Shown here: positions 22,901 to 36,400 of the stretch, piece after piece | Position numbering within the stretch: the first letter of the stretch is position 1 | Layout of the letters: the number at the start of each line of letters is the position of its first letter | Source of the DNA: Flaveria trinervia | Taxonomy: Eukaryota > Streptophyta > Magnoliopsida > Asterales > Asteraceae | Assembly: GCA_025506515.1 (NCBI GenBank) | Contig: CM046454.1 | Location: forward strand, 61,846,478-61,910,477 | Reading direction: 5' to 3' | DNA: 64,000 nt | The notes under the pieces: generated by a model | What the model was told of the DNA's origin: nothing | The model's input: only the letters and a program-made list of their open reading frames with translations | Database searches by the model: none | Made by a program: the position numbers and the translations under genes

Positions 22901-23445
22901 TCTCCACCAAATAGGAGAAGATCATACCAAAGCTGAAGGGTGGTTCAGCACCAATGCCACGTAGGCATTCTGAATGGTCTGATAGATCATCGAACCCACC
23001 CCTCCTCGAAGCAATGCACTTTAGGATCACATGCGCCAAGTATTGTATTGGGAGCACAGGTTGCTCTTGTTGAGCACACCCGAGTTTATGTCCCCAGCAT
23101 ACTTGATCCTAAGGAAGCAGCCTCTCACAGTCAGTGGATGTAATCTGGTGGGGTGATTCGTATCGTCCCCAAACTCAAGAACTCTCTGGATATCAGCGCA
23201 GTAACCTCGATATCATGACCCAGAATGGAGCTCCGTATATTGTACGGCTCACAAGAGCGATCAACTGAGGCATTCTCCTAGAATGCCTGGTGTAATGACC
23301 TGTAGGGCGTGCAAGGTGTAGATATAGCCTTATGTATCTGGGAACGTCTAAGGAAAGCTATAATCTCTGTGAACTCGACCGTTCCAGTAGTATGATCCAG
23401 GTGAGCACATGTTGTGCTTTGGATTAACGACCATCTATCAGCCAT
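19985..23445 (-). pseudogene. Element C ORF3 (accessory protein downstream of pol)
   Basis: Function unknown. ATG at 23445 (MADRWSL) matches ATG 48617 of B (MASRWTM). Broken pieces, N to C: helical domain with FLRRSQIHKAISTPCTPYRS (23278-23445), then LAHVILKCIASRRGGFDDLSD (22875-23057), then LPLLPKESHDAVALEIMDDT (22375-22878), a Thr/Pro-rich low-complexity tract (~22040-22230), a short coiled coil (SELNRMVMRLLAADEERR), an acidic run (21460-21560), a linker with LDLQGIVRRSVSYTP, and a C-terminal domain (19985-20503) with ADPRKMSGWFEAALKKEYH and LYKWPLFYDTQDIVQALQF. At least six frameshifts separate them. No signal peptide or membrane segment is evident, so an envelope role is not supported. 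Confidence 0.75.
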
Positions 23446-23449
23446 TTTC

Positions 23450-24011
23450 CTGAAACACAAGACAAAGAACCATTAGTACATAACACATCAAAATTCAGTT
23501 CTAAGTGTAATGCTTATTAATTCATTCTGATTCATTGTGCGAATGAATCATGCGACTGAAGTCAGTCGGTTGTTCTGTCATGCGACTGAGCGCATTCGGT
23601 TGAATGAGACATGCGACTAAGTTCAATCTGCTGACTGAGTCTGCGATTGGTTCAGTCGGACGACTGAGCTCATTCGCATGGTTCATTCGGCCGATTGATC
23701 CAATCGCAAGTTTCAATCATGCGATTAGAGTTCATCCGGACGACCAGTCGCCTGTCCTACTATTCAGTCGCCTGTCCCACTATTCAGTCGCCTGTGGTCC
23801 GAATCTTGACCAAAACAAGTGAGTTAACATGGGTTACCGGTTCAATAGACTCGCCATTTAGTCACTAATAACCTATTTAACTTAATTTTAACATTTTGCT
23901 TAGTTTATGTTGGTTATTAGGACATTTTTCAGTCTGGTTCCTGTTTCACTCGAATATCACAAATTTGGGTTCCATTCCTTCTGTTTTTGGTGTGATATCA
24001 ATGCCATCTAC
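23450..24011 (-). promoter_or_regulatory. Predicted 5'-UTR intron before C ORF3 (562 bp)
   Basis: Donor AAG|GTAGATG (GT at 24011-24010) and acceptor TGTCTTGTGTTTCAG|G (AG at 23451-23450), six bases before the ORF3 ATG. The equivalent B interval has donor ACAG|GTATTG and acceptor GTCTTGTGTTACAG with length 558 bp. The exon between TATA box and donor has no ATG in either copy. Predicted only; splicing is not shown. Confidence 0.5.
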
Positions 24012-24150
24012 CTTTATATAAGTCAACGAACGTCAGAAGATCAACAACAATGTGAAAACAAGGTCTAGAGAAATTTTGGCAGAGTAACAGTACTTGGTGC
24101 GATTTAGGTGCGATTAAGGGTGATGAGTGGAATGCGATCGACTATGGCCC

Positions 24151-24158
24151 TTTAAATA
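24151..24158 (-). promoter_or_regulatory. Internal TATA-like box upstream of C ORF3
   Basis: TATTTAAA in element sense, at the same place as TATAAATA in B (47908). A family-2 motif array (24160-24520) lies immediately upstream, and the shared phrase CTCTGCCAAAATTTC lies downstream in both. Confidence 0.5.
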
Positions 24159-24159
24159 C

Positions 24160-24520
24160 TGAAGCTGAGTTCAATCGGCCGACTGGCCTCATTCGCCCAG
24201 TTCAATCGGGCGATTGAGGCTCAGTCGTGCGATTGGCCCAGTCAGTCGCATTCAGTTGGCCGACTGAGTCTCAATCGGTCGACTGACTCATTCGTGCCCT
24301 TTCATTCGCACCCTCAGTTAACCGACTGAGTCTCAGTCGGTCGACTGACTCATTCGCACCCTTTCATTCGGTCGAATGGATTATTCTGATAAGCCATTTG
24401 GGTGAATGTCTCAATCTCATGTCCAGCCGTGCGAATGGGATCCATTCGCATGGTTGGTCCATACTTATGATCCAGTCGGCGAATGGGTACACTTATGAAC
24501 ATTTAGCACTTAAACTCTTT
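24160..24520 (-). repeat. Family-2 palindromic motif array upstream of C ORF3 promoter
   Basis: More than a dozen words such as CAATCGGCCGACTG, CAGTCGGTCGACTGA and CATTCGCACC. A second cluster at 23525-23810 lies inside the predicted intron. Confidence 0.75.
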
Positions 24521-24551
24521 TTACCTGTTGAAATTAACATTATGAGCATTT

Positions 24552-24686
24552 GATCATCTCAGACATGATCATTTTAACTTGAAAAACTTTTGATCACCTC
24601 AGACGTGATCCGTTTACACAATTTAGTCATCTCAGACGTGATCCTGTTAAACTTTAAAGACACATGTGGTCATCTCAGACATGACC
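24552..24686 (-). repeat. Four ~19 bp hairpins, C copy
   Basis: Copies at 24552-24570, 24592-24610, 24625-24643 and 24668-24686, each an inverted repeat of the form GATCAC-CTCAGAC-GTGATC with small changes. Spacing is 33-43 bp. B has four matching copies at 47484-47618 in the same position relative to pol and ORF3. Confidence 0.85.
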
Positions 24687-24689
24687 CTT

Positions 24690-26100
24690 TTAGCGAGTTG
24701 ATCCCTACTGATTTTCATGATATAGTCCGACGAACAAACAAACTGAAATGGCTAACTAACTAGAAATTTGAACTAAATAAAAAATAAAAAACTTTTTTTG
24801 ACTTTTTGTGAGAGATAAATCCTAAGATAGACTTCTACTGGATTTGGTTCCAGATTAGGCAGCTTCAATTTAGTTTGACCACACCTGGACCAATTCCAAT
24901 TTGGAATCATACAGGCAAGTCAAATCATTTGGGACTTGTTATCAAAACTTTTGATGCTCAATTCTTGGTTTTCATCTAGGTCGTTAGCAAACTTTTAGGA
25001 AATCATACTGGAACTATTAGATTACCACATTGATTTGAACTTTCAAGAATTGCAGCCACAATGATTGTTAATATGTTTGTCCTCTTAAATCCATACACAG
25101 GCTTTTGACACAGACTGGTGATAGATTTAGGTTTAATTATTTCAACTAACATTTGTGGATCCCACACTTATATGATAATCAACATTCCTCAGGAGCTTTT
25201 GAGCGGTCTACGGGTATTTTTACAAGAAGAGACTATTCTTAAAGCTTTCAAAGAGAAGCCAATCTCAATCAGTGCCATCGCACAGCAGAGAGGCGGCAAA
25301 CAACAATGAATTCTAGAATATCTAGGTTATGCTTATCCTTAGGTCAGTGCCATCGCACAGCAGAGAGGCACACACCCTATCTCCTTGTTAGAGCAGCTTA
25401 ATTTTATTTTGCACAAAATGCACCAACAACATAAGTCATTAGCTTGAGAGTATTTTTCTTTCATTTTTTCGTGCTTTGCTCTATTTATGGTCATCCGCAC
25501 ACATTTGTCACGTTTACATTCATTACCCCTTATTGGAATATTGTTGATTGTGTTAACAGTGATAAGATGGAAGCCCATAGTCAGTTGAACAACTTAGTTT
25601 GATCTTGAGATCACCAGTCAGGTCAATCATCTATTGTGTTGAATCTACTGACATATCAATTGTGGTCTAGCAACCTCTAGGTCTACTCTCGTTGTGTTAC
25701 CTTAGGAGTTACCAGTTTTTCTATCATCTTCTTTTATATAGCTTAGACTACATAGACTTATACTTTGAATTTTTACATCTTTCTAAATTAATTTTTTAAA
25801 GTCCCTCTTGATTTGTTCCTGTGTACTATTATATTCCAAAGGGTTTGAATCACAGATACGATTTACCTTATATCAGCTTTCCACTCCTTCTCCCTCGTTA
25901 TTTTTTTGTTTTTTTTGTTTTTTGTTTTTTTTGTTTTTTTGTTTTAATAATGTTACTTGCTAACTTATTCTCCCCTTAAAATACTAAAATCAAAACGGGT
26001 TTATTATTTTAGGATTTTAATAAGCAGCAAAATAACATGAGTTTAATTTAAAAGACTAAATAAACAAAAAAAATAAAATAAAAAAGAAAAATTAACTAAA
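24690..26100 (-). other. Element C pol-ORF3 spacer
   Basis: Non-coding in element sense; homologous to 46053-47480 in B. It contains T-rich runs (25900-25945), two copies of a ~35 bp element (near 25273-25298 and 25344-25372, core GTGCCATCGCACAGCAGAG), and an antisense 63-codon frame (25118-25309) with similarity to an antisense frame in B. Confidence 0.6.
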
Positions 26101-29100
26101 CTACATCGGACTACACATGATCATCATCAGGAATAACATCACTTTCTTTTTAACGCCATTGACCTCTAGCAATATTGAAAACGTGGTTATCAAAGGCTTT
26201 AGTATAGAGGTCAGCACGTTGAAAATCAGTATTAATTTTACCACATCTATTAAGTTCTTTTCACAAAGTCTCTTATGAAATGGTTTTAATACCGATGTGT
26301 TGGTCTTTGGATGTTGTACCGGATTTTTAGTTACTGCAATTGTAGTAGAGTTATCGACAAAAATAGGAGTAGAAGAAAACTTTAAAGCGTAATCCTGCAT
26401 TTGCTGTTGAATCCAGATGATTTGTGAACAACAACTTACAGCAGCAACGTATTCGGCTTCACAGGTTGACAATGCAACCGATGTCTGCTTCTTACACTGC
26501 CAGGTAACTAATCTTCTCCCAAAGAATTGACACCCTGCTGATGTAGACTTGTAATTCATCTTGCAGCCCCCGTAATCCGAGTCACTATACGCCGTGAGCT
26601 CAAAGTCATCATCATGAGGATACCACAACCCAAGTGTGGGTCTACCTTTCAGATAACGAAATATCCTCTTGACCCCGATGAGATGGTTGACCTTAGGCTT
26701 AGCCTGATATCTAGAACATAAACATGTAGCATACATGATATCAGGTCTTGAGTCAGTGAGATACGAGGGATCCAATCATTCCTCGGTACATTGTGACATA
26801 TACAAGATCTCCATTGTCATCAGGTGCTATATCGTTATTCGTAGCAAGTGGAGTCCCCCAGCAGCAGAAGCATTCTCCATGTCAAAACGACTAAGAATGT
26901 CTCCTACATACTTGGTCTGATGTAGAAATATCCCATTTGGAGTCTGATCCACCTGTAACCGAGAAAGAACTTCATCTCCCCCATAGCACTCATCTCAAAT
27001 TCTTTCTTCATAACTGCTTCAAACTCTTTGCATAATTCTTCGTTCTTTGAACCGAAGATTATGTCATCGACATAGATTTGTACTAGCAGTAGGTCTCCAT
27101 ATTTTTCTTTGATGAACAGTGTGCAGTCAATACTCCCCTGCGAAAGCCGTGTTTCACAAGATGAGTTGAGAGTTTCTCATACCAGGCTCTAGGAGATTGA
27201 TGAAGCCCGTATAAAGCCTTGTCGAGTTTGTAAACTCTATCCCGTTGATAAGGATCTTCAAATCCCTCAGGTTGACTGACATACACTGTCTCTCGAATTT
27301 CCCCATGAACGAATGCACTCTTCACATCTAATTGATAGACCTTAATCTTCATATACGATGCATAGGCAAGGAAGATACGGATGGCTTCCATCCTTGCCAC
27401 TGGTGCAAACACTTCATTGTAGTCAATCCCCTCGACTTGGCAAAATCCCTGAACAACCAGTCGAGCCTTGTTCTGATAATGACCCCTTGGTCATCCTTCT
27501 TGCATTTCAAGACCCATTTGGTGCCAAATTATTAGCACCTTTAGGTCTATCTACCAGAGTACATACTCCTAACTTTTTGAATTGAAGAAGTTCTTCTTGC
27601 ATGGCACTCACCCATGCCTCATCGTTTAATGCATCACTTACGTATTTTGGCTCAAACTGCGAGACAAAACACCGATAAGCACCATCATGAATGTAACCCT
27701 TTTCCATAACAGAGGCATAATCAGCTGAGTACAGCTGATTTCGGGTTTGTACTCCTGATCTGACATCCCCATGACATTGTCCAATGGATGATAGACGTTT
27801 AGACGTGATCCTGGAGTAGTAGGAACAGCTACCTCAGAGCCAAGATTATAAATTTGGTTCTGCATCTGAGGTAGTTGGAGTTTGAGGCTCCGAAGTCGAA
27901 GGTGCATCACTGGTAGAGCTTGTGGACTTTTAGGAACTGGAACCTATTCCTCCTGACTGTTCTGGTCATCTTCTTCAGCTTCATCTTCAGAGGAGGAGTC
28001 ACTGTCGTCGACTACATCCCCTGACTGAGTAGATGATTCTCCCTGTGAGCTAGATGTTGGTGTATCCAAGATATCATCATCATCCGTGTAGCTAACTCGT
28101 CATCCCGGGAGAGAGAGGGATGTTGAAAGACTTGAAGAATCCATCATAGTCGAAAAAGTAGGCGGGTCCTTTGCCAGTAGGTGGTGTGGTATATCTCTGA
28201 ACGTCAACATTACACCACACTTCTACTAGACCCGTTGAGTTGTTGTAAACCCTCTTGTTCGGTATGTTGTATCCAGAAAGATTCCTTCATCGCCTTCTCA
28301 TGAATTTACCTTCTAGTGTTTTCTTCAGAATTGTGCACGGCGCGCCAAATGGTTCGAGATACTCCAAATTGGTTTGCGTCTTTGTAGTAGCTCGTAACAT
28401 GTCTTTCTGTGGCGCTTGACAATTAGTACTCGATTCAGTGTATAACATGCATTAGCTACTCCCTCATTCCAAAATTGGATAGGCAGTTTTGAGTCTGCCA
28501 GCATAGTCCGTGCAGTCTCTATCAAGCTTCTGTTCTTTCTCTCAGCAACACCATTCATTGAGGCGTGTATGCAGAAGTGAATTGATGCACAATTCCCTTT
28601 TCCTTGCACTAATCCGCCATCCACTGATTCTTGAATTCAGTTCCGTTGTCTGAGCGTACTTGTCTCACCTTTAGCTTGTAGAGAGATTCCAGTGTGGTCA
28701 CTAACTCCTTGAATGACTCAAATGTTTCTGATTTGGACTTTAGAAACATTACCTAAGAGAATCTTGAGTAGTCATCAGTAACCACAAAACAGTACAAGTC
28801 ACCTGCAATGCTCTTTGTACTGACTGGGCCAAACAGATCCATGTGAAGAAGGTCAAGAGGGAGTTCTATTGAATGAACTTTCTTTTCCTTATGAGACTTC
28901 TTCGTCTGTTTGCCTTTCTTGCAAGCTACGCAAAAATCAGGAAGTTGGAAATTCTTGACGTTAACTCCTCTCACAAGATCCTTCTGAATCAAGTGATTCA
29001 TCTTCCTTTGACTAATGTGTCCCATTCTCCTATGCCAAGAGATGGAATCCTTCTCAGTAGCTTTAGATAGAAAGCACTGAACTTCATGATCCGTTGTAGA

Positions 29101-29460
29101 AGCGGTTGAGAGATTCAAAACATAAAGGTCTTTATATCTTGAAGCTGTCATCAGCACTTGGTCCTCCGGAATCACGTAATCTTTCTTTGGATGTAACACT
29201 TCTTGTTGTCGAATATGACTTTAAAACCTTTATCACAGATTTGGGAAACAGAAAGTAAGTTGTTTTGAAGTTGCTGGACGTAGTTCACCCTATCAAACTT
29301 AACTTTCTGATTTCCAACTTCTCCCTGAGCTGTGATATAGCCTCCCTTGTTTCCAACAAATGAAACATGCCCTCCTTTTATTTGCTTACGTTTGATAAAA
29401 GAGCCCTGTTTCCTGTCATGTGCCTGGATGCTCCGCTGTCTACAATCCACGTGTTAGTTT
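26101..29460 (-). pseudogene. Element C pol (protease, integrase, reverse transcriptase, RNase H)
   Basis: All copia pol domains are present in order on the minus strand. The protease motif VDSGASRHMTG is at about 29450-29410. The pre-integrase and zinc finger (WHRRMGHISQRKMNHL, CVACKKGKQ) are in 28753-29199. The integrase has LLHMDLFGPVS, RSDNGTEF and NGVAERKNRSLIE. The linker has TPGSRLNVYHPLDN (~27810). Reverse transcriptase has FAPVARMEAIRIF, LDVKSAFVHG and KLDKALYGLHQ, with YVDD at 27074-27063. RNase H has YSDSDYGGC, CEAEYVAAVS and KNPVQHPKT. Frameshifts lie near 28320, 27540, 27125, 26780 and 26330. It retains the YVDD-RNase H part that B lost. Confidence 0.9.
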
Positions 29461-29505
29461 CAGCACTGTAGCGAACACCCTGCACATACAATGTAAAGGA
29501 TTAGT

Positions 29506-32323
29506 TTAGGTTAGGAACCAAGCCTTTACGAGCTTGGGTTTCCCAGAGGCATCACACATCATGAATTCCACCCATTGACCCTTAGAGAGTGAGGGTAGCT
29601 CAGGTTCCTTCTTGTCATCATTACCAGACACAGAGGATGATTTTTCTTTCCATAATCCAGATTTGTGCAATGCCTGTTTGTGATAAACATTCGACTGGCT
29701 GATGGATTGAACATTAGGTTCGCTAGTTCTTCTAGGTGGAGTTAAAGAGCTCCTCTTATAAGACCTAGGTTTTGAATTCTGAAATTCAATCTTCTTTCTA
29801 GGTGTCTGATAGTAAGGACAAAAGGAAGCAATGTGTCCACACTCTCCACAGTTGTAGCACGACCTGCTATCAACTTTATGATTAAACTTTCTTTGTGGAG
29901 ACGTGTGTGACACTCTAGTAACATCACTCACTTTAGGTTTTGACTCTGGTTCTTTTGATGTTTTCTTTTCTTTAACAAAGTTAACTGTTTTAACATGTTT
30001 AACATCTTTTTCCTTTTGGTTAACTGGTTTTTGACTTAAACCATGTGAAGGATTAACATTAGAAGTCCTTTTAGGTTCTGATTTGACTCTGTTTGACCCT
30101 GACTTTAAGTTAACCTTTTCAAATTCTTTTTCAGATTATTAACACAAAGCAATTTACCCTTTGCCTTTGAAGTGGCCTCCTTTTGTTTGTTTCCAGACTT
30201 CAATAGATGAACATAAGGAATCTGGATCTCTAACAAGAGGAGTAGACACCACATAATCCTTGATGGGGTTATTATTTTCTGGTCTACTCTTAGTGTTCAT
30301 CAAGGTCTCAGGTGGTGGTGGAACCACTTTGTAACCCAAACCTTCCCCGTTGTTTCTTCTCTCACTAAGTGTTGGACTATGTGTGATGAACTTGTCCAAC
30401 TGTGCAGTTTCTATTTTAATGAGTTTACTTCTACTTCTAGAATTGCCTTTTGCTTCTTAGTGTCTTCTAGGGAGTTTAGATAGTACCTAATGTCATTAGC
30501 TTAGTTAAATGCAACTACTTCGGTTTCCCTAAGTTGTTTAGTCAAAAGGTCTATCTTTTCTTTGTAACTATGCTATTTTGTTTTAATACTCTTAGCTTCA
30601 GTGCACAGTTGCAACTCTTTTACTAAGTTATCATTATGATCTAATAACCTAGCGAATTTCTCATCTATGCTATTTCTAAACGTATTACAATCAGAACAAG
30701 CATGATTAACAAACATTCGGTCAGTGGTACTTACCTGAGTTGGTTCAGAAGAGTTAGCCATCAACGCAGCATCAGATGTCTCTGGTTCTGGTGATTCTGT
30801 CTTTTCTGTCTTTGCTGTGGTAGTCTCCTCTTTAGGTTTGTAGCTGACCTCAGTTGCAGTTGTCTCTTCAATATTTGACATCGCTATCTCAACTGCTAGA
30901 TCTCCTTCACTCGCGGAATCATCGTTAATGTCTTCTACACTTGCAATGTTTGATTCCCCTGGAGAGACAAACCTAAAGCTCCAGTCCTGTCCTTCATCAT
31001 CATAAGCAGTCAAGGATTTTGGATCCTGCTTGATGAAGTAGAACTAGTAGCTTGCGTGTCTTGACCGAGTGAAGGACGAGAATGGGTTCCCGTTACCGTC
31101 TTCTTTGGCTTAACACATTCTTCTTGAAGTGCTCCTTCTCTCCATAGTTAAAGCAGGTCACTTTTCTCTTGTCAAAGCCAAATGTGGTATCCTTAGTAGC
31201 TACCAAGTTCTGTCCGGTCTTTTTCACAAACTTCTTTACCCTCCGGACAGCACTAGCTAAGGCCCACATTATGTCCATTCTCTCAAGCTCCATTTCGTCC
31301 ACCTGCTCATAGTCCTCGTCTGCCAGATGGCAATTTCCAATCTTCCCAGCAACAAGTCCATCAAAAGAATGAACCACTGCAGCCAAACTATCCATGTGTT
31401 CTTGAGCTACTTCTACAGTCACATTACCGAGGTTCTCGGTCTTCAGTCTAGTAGCATTTGTTTCATATCAATATGATGGGTACAAGAAGACCCCGACGTG
31501 TCTGATCCTGAAGGAGAAGCAGGTGAAGGACCGATGAGCTAGACACAAATGCAGTCTGGAGAGGTGCTCCAGATGTCTTAGCTTGAGGCGTGGCATTGTA
31601 AAAGCTGGATTCTGGGTATGTGAAGACTTCTGAGCTCTGTACTTCATCCTAAGAGCTTCTTCTCGCAGCTTTAGAATGAAGTCATTTATATCCAGCTTTG
31701 CCAGCATTCCATTCTCTCAGGTTAGACACGAATGAAGCCCACTTTTCTAGCAATCCGTCTGCAAAGTTAGTAACTTTCTCTTCCATGGTAGTAGCCACCC
31801 CATGTGTATGCAGTTCACTCATCAGATGGTAGAATCTATCTATAACATCGTCCAAACTCTCGTTTCCCATCGATGAGAAGTTATCGAATTCTTCTTTAAC
31901 TCCTTAGCTTGATTGCCTTCAACGAAGCATTCCCGTCGTACCTCTTTTCCAGCTCATCCCATAGTTTCTTGGACTGCTTATTCTCTGAGTACTGGTGGAA
32001 AATTCTTTAGGGATAGACTGTGTAATCAATGCATAAACCTCTTCTCTGCATTATATTTAACTTTCTGCGCGTCTGTCATCCCTCCTAAGGTTAGCTTTAC
32101 TCCATCGGCTCCCACCGGCGTACTATACCCAATCTCGATAGCTTCCCACAGATTCGGATCCACTCCATTGAGGTAGATCTCAAAACGTTGTTTCCAGTGG
32201 GGAAACTCATCTAATGTTAAGAGCTTTGGTGGTTTTTATGATTACCCACCTCACTCTCAAGTAACAGCAGTTCTGGATCCTAGAGTCCTTCCCAGCAGTA
32301 AATGCTGACATTTGATCTTCCAT
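29506..32323 (-). pseudogene. Element C gag
   Basis: ATG 32323 opens MEDQMSAFTAG, matching B. A frameshift follows within 40 codons. The UBN2 domain is in 31682-31870 and nearby (ESLDDVIDRFYHLMSELHTHG). The first knuckle (~31159-31118) is damaged: the second cysteine is tyrosine (CFNYGEKEHFKK) and a frameshift follows. The acidic segment 30573-31013 includes GQDWSFRFVSPGES and the CSDC pair before a coiled coil. The second knuckle CYNCGECGHIASFC is at 29859-29818. The protein ends at a stop at the gag-pol boundary, as in B. Non-functional. Confidence 0.85.
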
Positions 32324-32342
32324 GGCGAATAACTTTAAGTCT

Positions 32343-33234
32343 TGTTAGGATCAGTGATCTACATTTGATTGATTAGAGAGTATAGCACGCGAATTCTAAC
32401 ACTGAATTAGCCATTCACAAGAACGAAAAATATTCAATGAAGAACAAAAACGGTTATAGATAGAGAGAATTCTGCAAATATATTTCATTCAATATTCGCT
32501 TTCGTGGTAACGGAATGTCACGCTTACAATTAGGTCGACACCTCTTATATAAGAGATGTGACGTCTGCTGATGTCACTTGATAGTGACATCTAACAGAAT
32601 TATTCAACTGAAACACAACTACTGAAGATGTCAAAACAGCTGACATCTTCTTACAAAAATACTAAGTGTTATCAGTTACTACAACTACTGAAAAATATAA
32701 AACTACTGATACTACAATGACTGAAGAACAAGCTCTTTAGTCGTTTTACAAAACTACTGAAAGTGAAAACATAAAACTACTGATATCACAATGACTAAAG
32801 AAGTACTTTTCAGTTGTTGTGACAAACTACTGAAACTTCAGTACTTGTTCTTCAGACCTAAACTTCAGACGTTTCATCAGCTGATGATTTCAGTAGATAT
32901 GATCAGCTGATGTCTTCAGTCCTTGTCTTCAGACTTTGTACACCAGTTGTTGATCTTCAGCACTTGTAGACTCTTCAGCTGTTGTACTTCAATACTTTGG
33001 TCTTCAGCCTCAGTACTTGTGTTCTTCAGCTGTTCAGCTTCAGCACTTGTGTTCTTCAGCTGTTGAACTTCAGCACTTTAGTCTTCAGCTGTTGAAGTCT
33101 TCAGCACTTGATCTTCAGCTGTTGGAGTTTTCAGCACTTGTCGAACTGCTGATGAAGCCTTCAACAGTTGTTGTGATATCATGTGAGACTTAGAGGTTTT
33201 CTGATCTTGGCTCATTGGTTCTTTTGGTTCAACA
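32343..33234 (-). repeat. Element D 3' LTR (892 bp)
   Basis: In element sense begins TGTTGAACC and ends GATCCTAACA. Filled with CTTCAG/CTGAAG words (CTTCAGCTGTTG, AACTACTGAAG) and a TATATAAG box at 32551-32544. The AGTCT duplication lies outside. Confidence 0.93.
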
Positions 33235-33236
33235 AA

Positions 33237-33244
33237 CTCCCCCT
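33237..33244 (-). other. Element D polypurine tract
   Basis: AGGGGGAG in element sense, two bases before the 3' LTR. Confidence 0.85.
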
Positions 33245-33451
33245 GAACCAATGTAGCCAAAACCTCTAATTGATTTATTTTCCCACTTATTGTTGGCAAA
33301 ATGGTTGGTCTGTTTCCTTCTTGATCAGTAGAGAAGATGACCCATATAAGCTCTGGCCTGGGAAGAAATCTCAGAGATCTGTTTGGCAATGTATGAATGG
33401 GAACTCTGTTTTGGGGAACTGGACACAGAGTTGTTATCCCATTAATGAGAT

Positions 33452-36400
33452 TTACTTCCCCATTATGAGTCTGTATGACTCTCGAACATAGGCCTCAAGG
33501 AGAACAACTTGTTCCTCCTTGGAGAGTTCTTCTACTCCTCCTTCAAAGAAGAACTCTGGACCATAGTACTCAGATAAGTACTTCACAGTCCTGCCATTTT
33601 TCAACTCCACAGTAGTTACCTCCCTGTAGACAAATTCATCAGGATGAGTGCCCTCAAGGAGTAATTGGAGCTCATTCTTCTTAATGTCTTCAAGCTTCTT
33701 ATATAATAACCCCTTTTTGATCTTCTTGTTTTCCAGTAAGGCTTGAGGGGTCATTTTTGATTGATAAGCCTTCTTGAATTCATCAATTATTTCCCATGGT
33801 GAGACTACAATGGCCAACATGATTGTAGAGTCTATTGTTTTTCTAACCTGGCCATTGTATCTGTGTGGAATAGATCTTTTGTGGATTCTAGAACTCACCT
33901 TGGGGTCTGGCCATACTCTCACTCTCTCCTTCTGATACTGAAATGTGTGTCTAAGAGTGTACAGCCTCTGAGCATGCCCTTTCATGGCTTGTATAGATGA
34001 TGACTGAGGAAATTCCTTGTCAACCATCTTCAGTAGTTGCTCATCATGCTGCTTCTGCTGTTCTTCATCTTCTATCTTGACTCTAACCATTTCCCTTTGA
34101 GAGTCAGGTGTGATCATGGGTTGACTCCTGGGTTCTGGTAGCCTTAGAACAGCAGAGAGTGGCAGACTATCATCTTCATCCTCTTCTTCTACATCTTCTT
34201 CTATCCTCAGCACCTTTCTCCTCCTTCTAGGTGCATCACTGGATGATGGTTGGGTTGGTAAAGGAATTGGTTTTGAAGATTGAGGATGTTTGGATTTGGG
34301 GTTTGAGATGGTTTGGAGATTTGAGGGGTAGGCTGTTTTTGAGTGGGTGATAGGGAAGGTTGTTCAAGCATTTTGGTTGTGAGTTTGGCCTTTGTAAGTC
34401 TTGCCATTTCAAACCTTTTTCCAGCCCCAGCCTCATCAAGTGCTTCAATGATAATCCCCTTATGAAATTGCTCAGACAAACAGATTCTGGTGGCTATAGC
34501 CAGAATACTGTCTCTGGTCCATGAACGAATCTCCATCAAAGATCTTCCTAAGTATTTGGCAATGAATCGAATCATGATCTCCAATCTCTCTTTCTCCAGT
34601 ACATCATACCCAACCCATATGGTTTGAATTTCCTCCACTTCCAACTTCCTGATATCACTGTCTAATGTGGCTGTATCAAAGCCTTGCTTGAAGAGTTGCT
34701 CAATAACTTTGTTCATGGATCGGCTGTGTGTGTCATCTGCATCTTTTACCAGCTCTTCAAGGATTTTTCTTCAGCATCAGCTTGATCACCAACACTTTTC
34801 TTTCTTTTGTAAGTGATCAGTTGTTGTTGCTTTTCTTTTTCCAACTCTGGGTTTTCTCTTGTGCCTTCTCCTCCTCAGTTCTTTTTCTCTTCTTTTCTTT
34901 CACTGCAGTACTCTCCCCCTTTTTGGATGCATTGGTGACAGGGGTTTGTACCGCAGAAAGTTGCTTGTGCACAGCATCATCAATGAGTGGTTGTAGAGTT
35001 GAGGAAATCCTCTCATCAATGGCTTTATAACAATTTCATTGATGATGGGAGTGATGAGAGGTAGGGATTGTTGGAATACAGCAACCATCTGCTCTGGGGG
35101 GTTCTGTCCCAGAGAGATAGTGCCAAAAGCTGAAGCTGGAGGCTCAGTGAAGTGAGAGGGTAAAGTGTTTGGGGAACCTTCAAAGGAAGGTGCCATATGT
35201 GGGTTGGTGGGGGCAGATGGACTTACATCCTGAGACTTCTTGGCAAGCAGTTCTTGTAGTCTGCTCACCTCAGCCTCCAAGATGGTGTTGTGGGCTAGAA
35301 CGTCATAGAAAAAGCCCAGGTCATCATTAGCAGAAGCTGAATCACCTGACCTCCTGCTTTTAGCAGGATTTACATGCACTGGGTGTAGATCAGTTTCAGC
35401 ATGTGCCCCTTTTTTTTGGAACTGGGGACTTCCAGCCTCAGGACTATGTCCTTCATCAGCTGTTGCCTCTAGTGAGGTCTTAGCAATGTTACCAGCCTCA
35501 TTCTGATCATGTGCTGATGCAGAAGAGGTGGCTGCCTCACTAGATATCCTAATCTCCCTATCTACACCAGGAGATAGAATTTGTAATCCCCGGTGCTGTG
35601 GGATGTCAGAAACATGTTAATCCTCTTCCTCAATGTCTGTGGTTTCCCCTTTGTGGGTGGTTTTTGGGGAGGAGGAGAGGCATGCAACTGAGTCAGCACA
35701 TTTGCAATAATTATGGTTGGACTTTGGGGGGCGGTTGCATAGGGAGATGTGGTAGAAGCAGTGTGCACCTGGGGAGGATGGTGCTTTTCAATGGCAATCT
35801 CCTCAAGTGAGGAAGATCCCAGATGTGTGGGTACCCCTTGTTTAGTGGCTGCAGGCTCCTTTTGAGAGGAATCCTGAGCGGCTATGGCTGGTAGAGTCTC
35901 TGATACTTCTGGGGGGTTTAAGCCAGCAAGTATATCATGCGTTGGTGGTGCAGGAGCATCTTCAGGGGACTCATCTCCCTGAATAACTGTTTTGGGTTGT
36001 TTTGGTTATGGTTTAGTGGGGACTTTGGTTCTGATGGAGGAAGCCGTGGGTTCCCTGTGCTGGGGCTTTAGCATTCGGGCAGCTTCTTTGAGTGTAGGGT
36101 CTGAGTTGTGCCGGGAGTACACCTCAGCCAAAACAGCTGGTGCAGGGACTCCAAGGCCAACAAGGCCATCAGATTTTAATTCATCCAAAATAATGGCCAT
36201 CAGAAACCTGGGATATAATGGCCATCGGTTTGCCACAGGTTTCTGAGCCAAGTTCTTTATTTCTAGAAACACAATTTCAGAAAAATTTAGCGGTTGGTGT
36301 TCTAGAATAGAATACAATACCTGTTGCCATTGGGATGACATTTGATCCCAAGAAGATGTCTTGGAGGCTAAGCAGACATTTACCATGTGAAAAATGACTT

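Noticed and set aside
19985..23445. ORF3 as a retroviral-type envelope gene
   Set aside because: No signal peptide, hydrophobic fusion segment or transmembrane stretch is visible in any of the copies.
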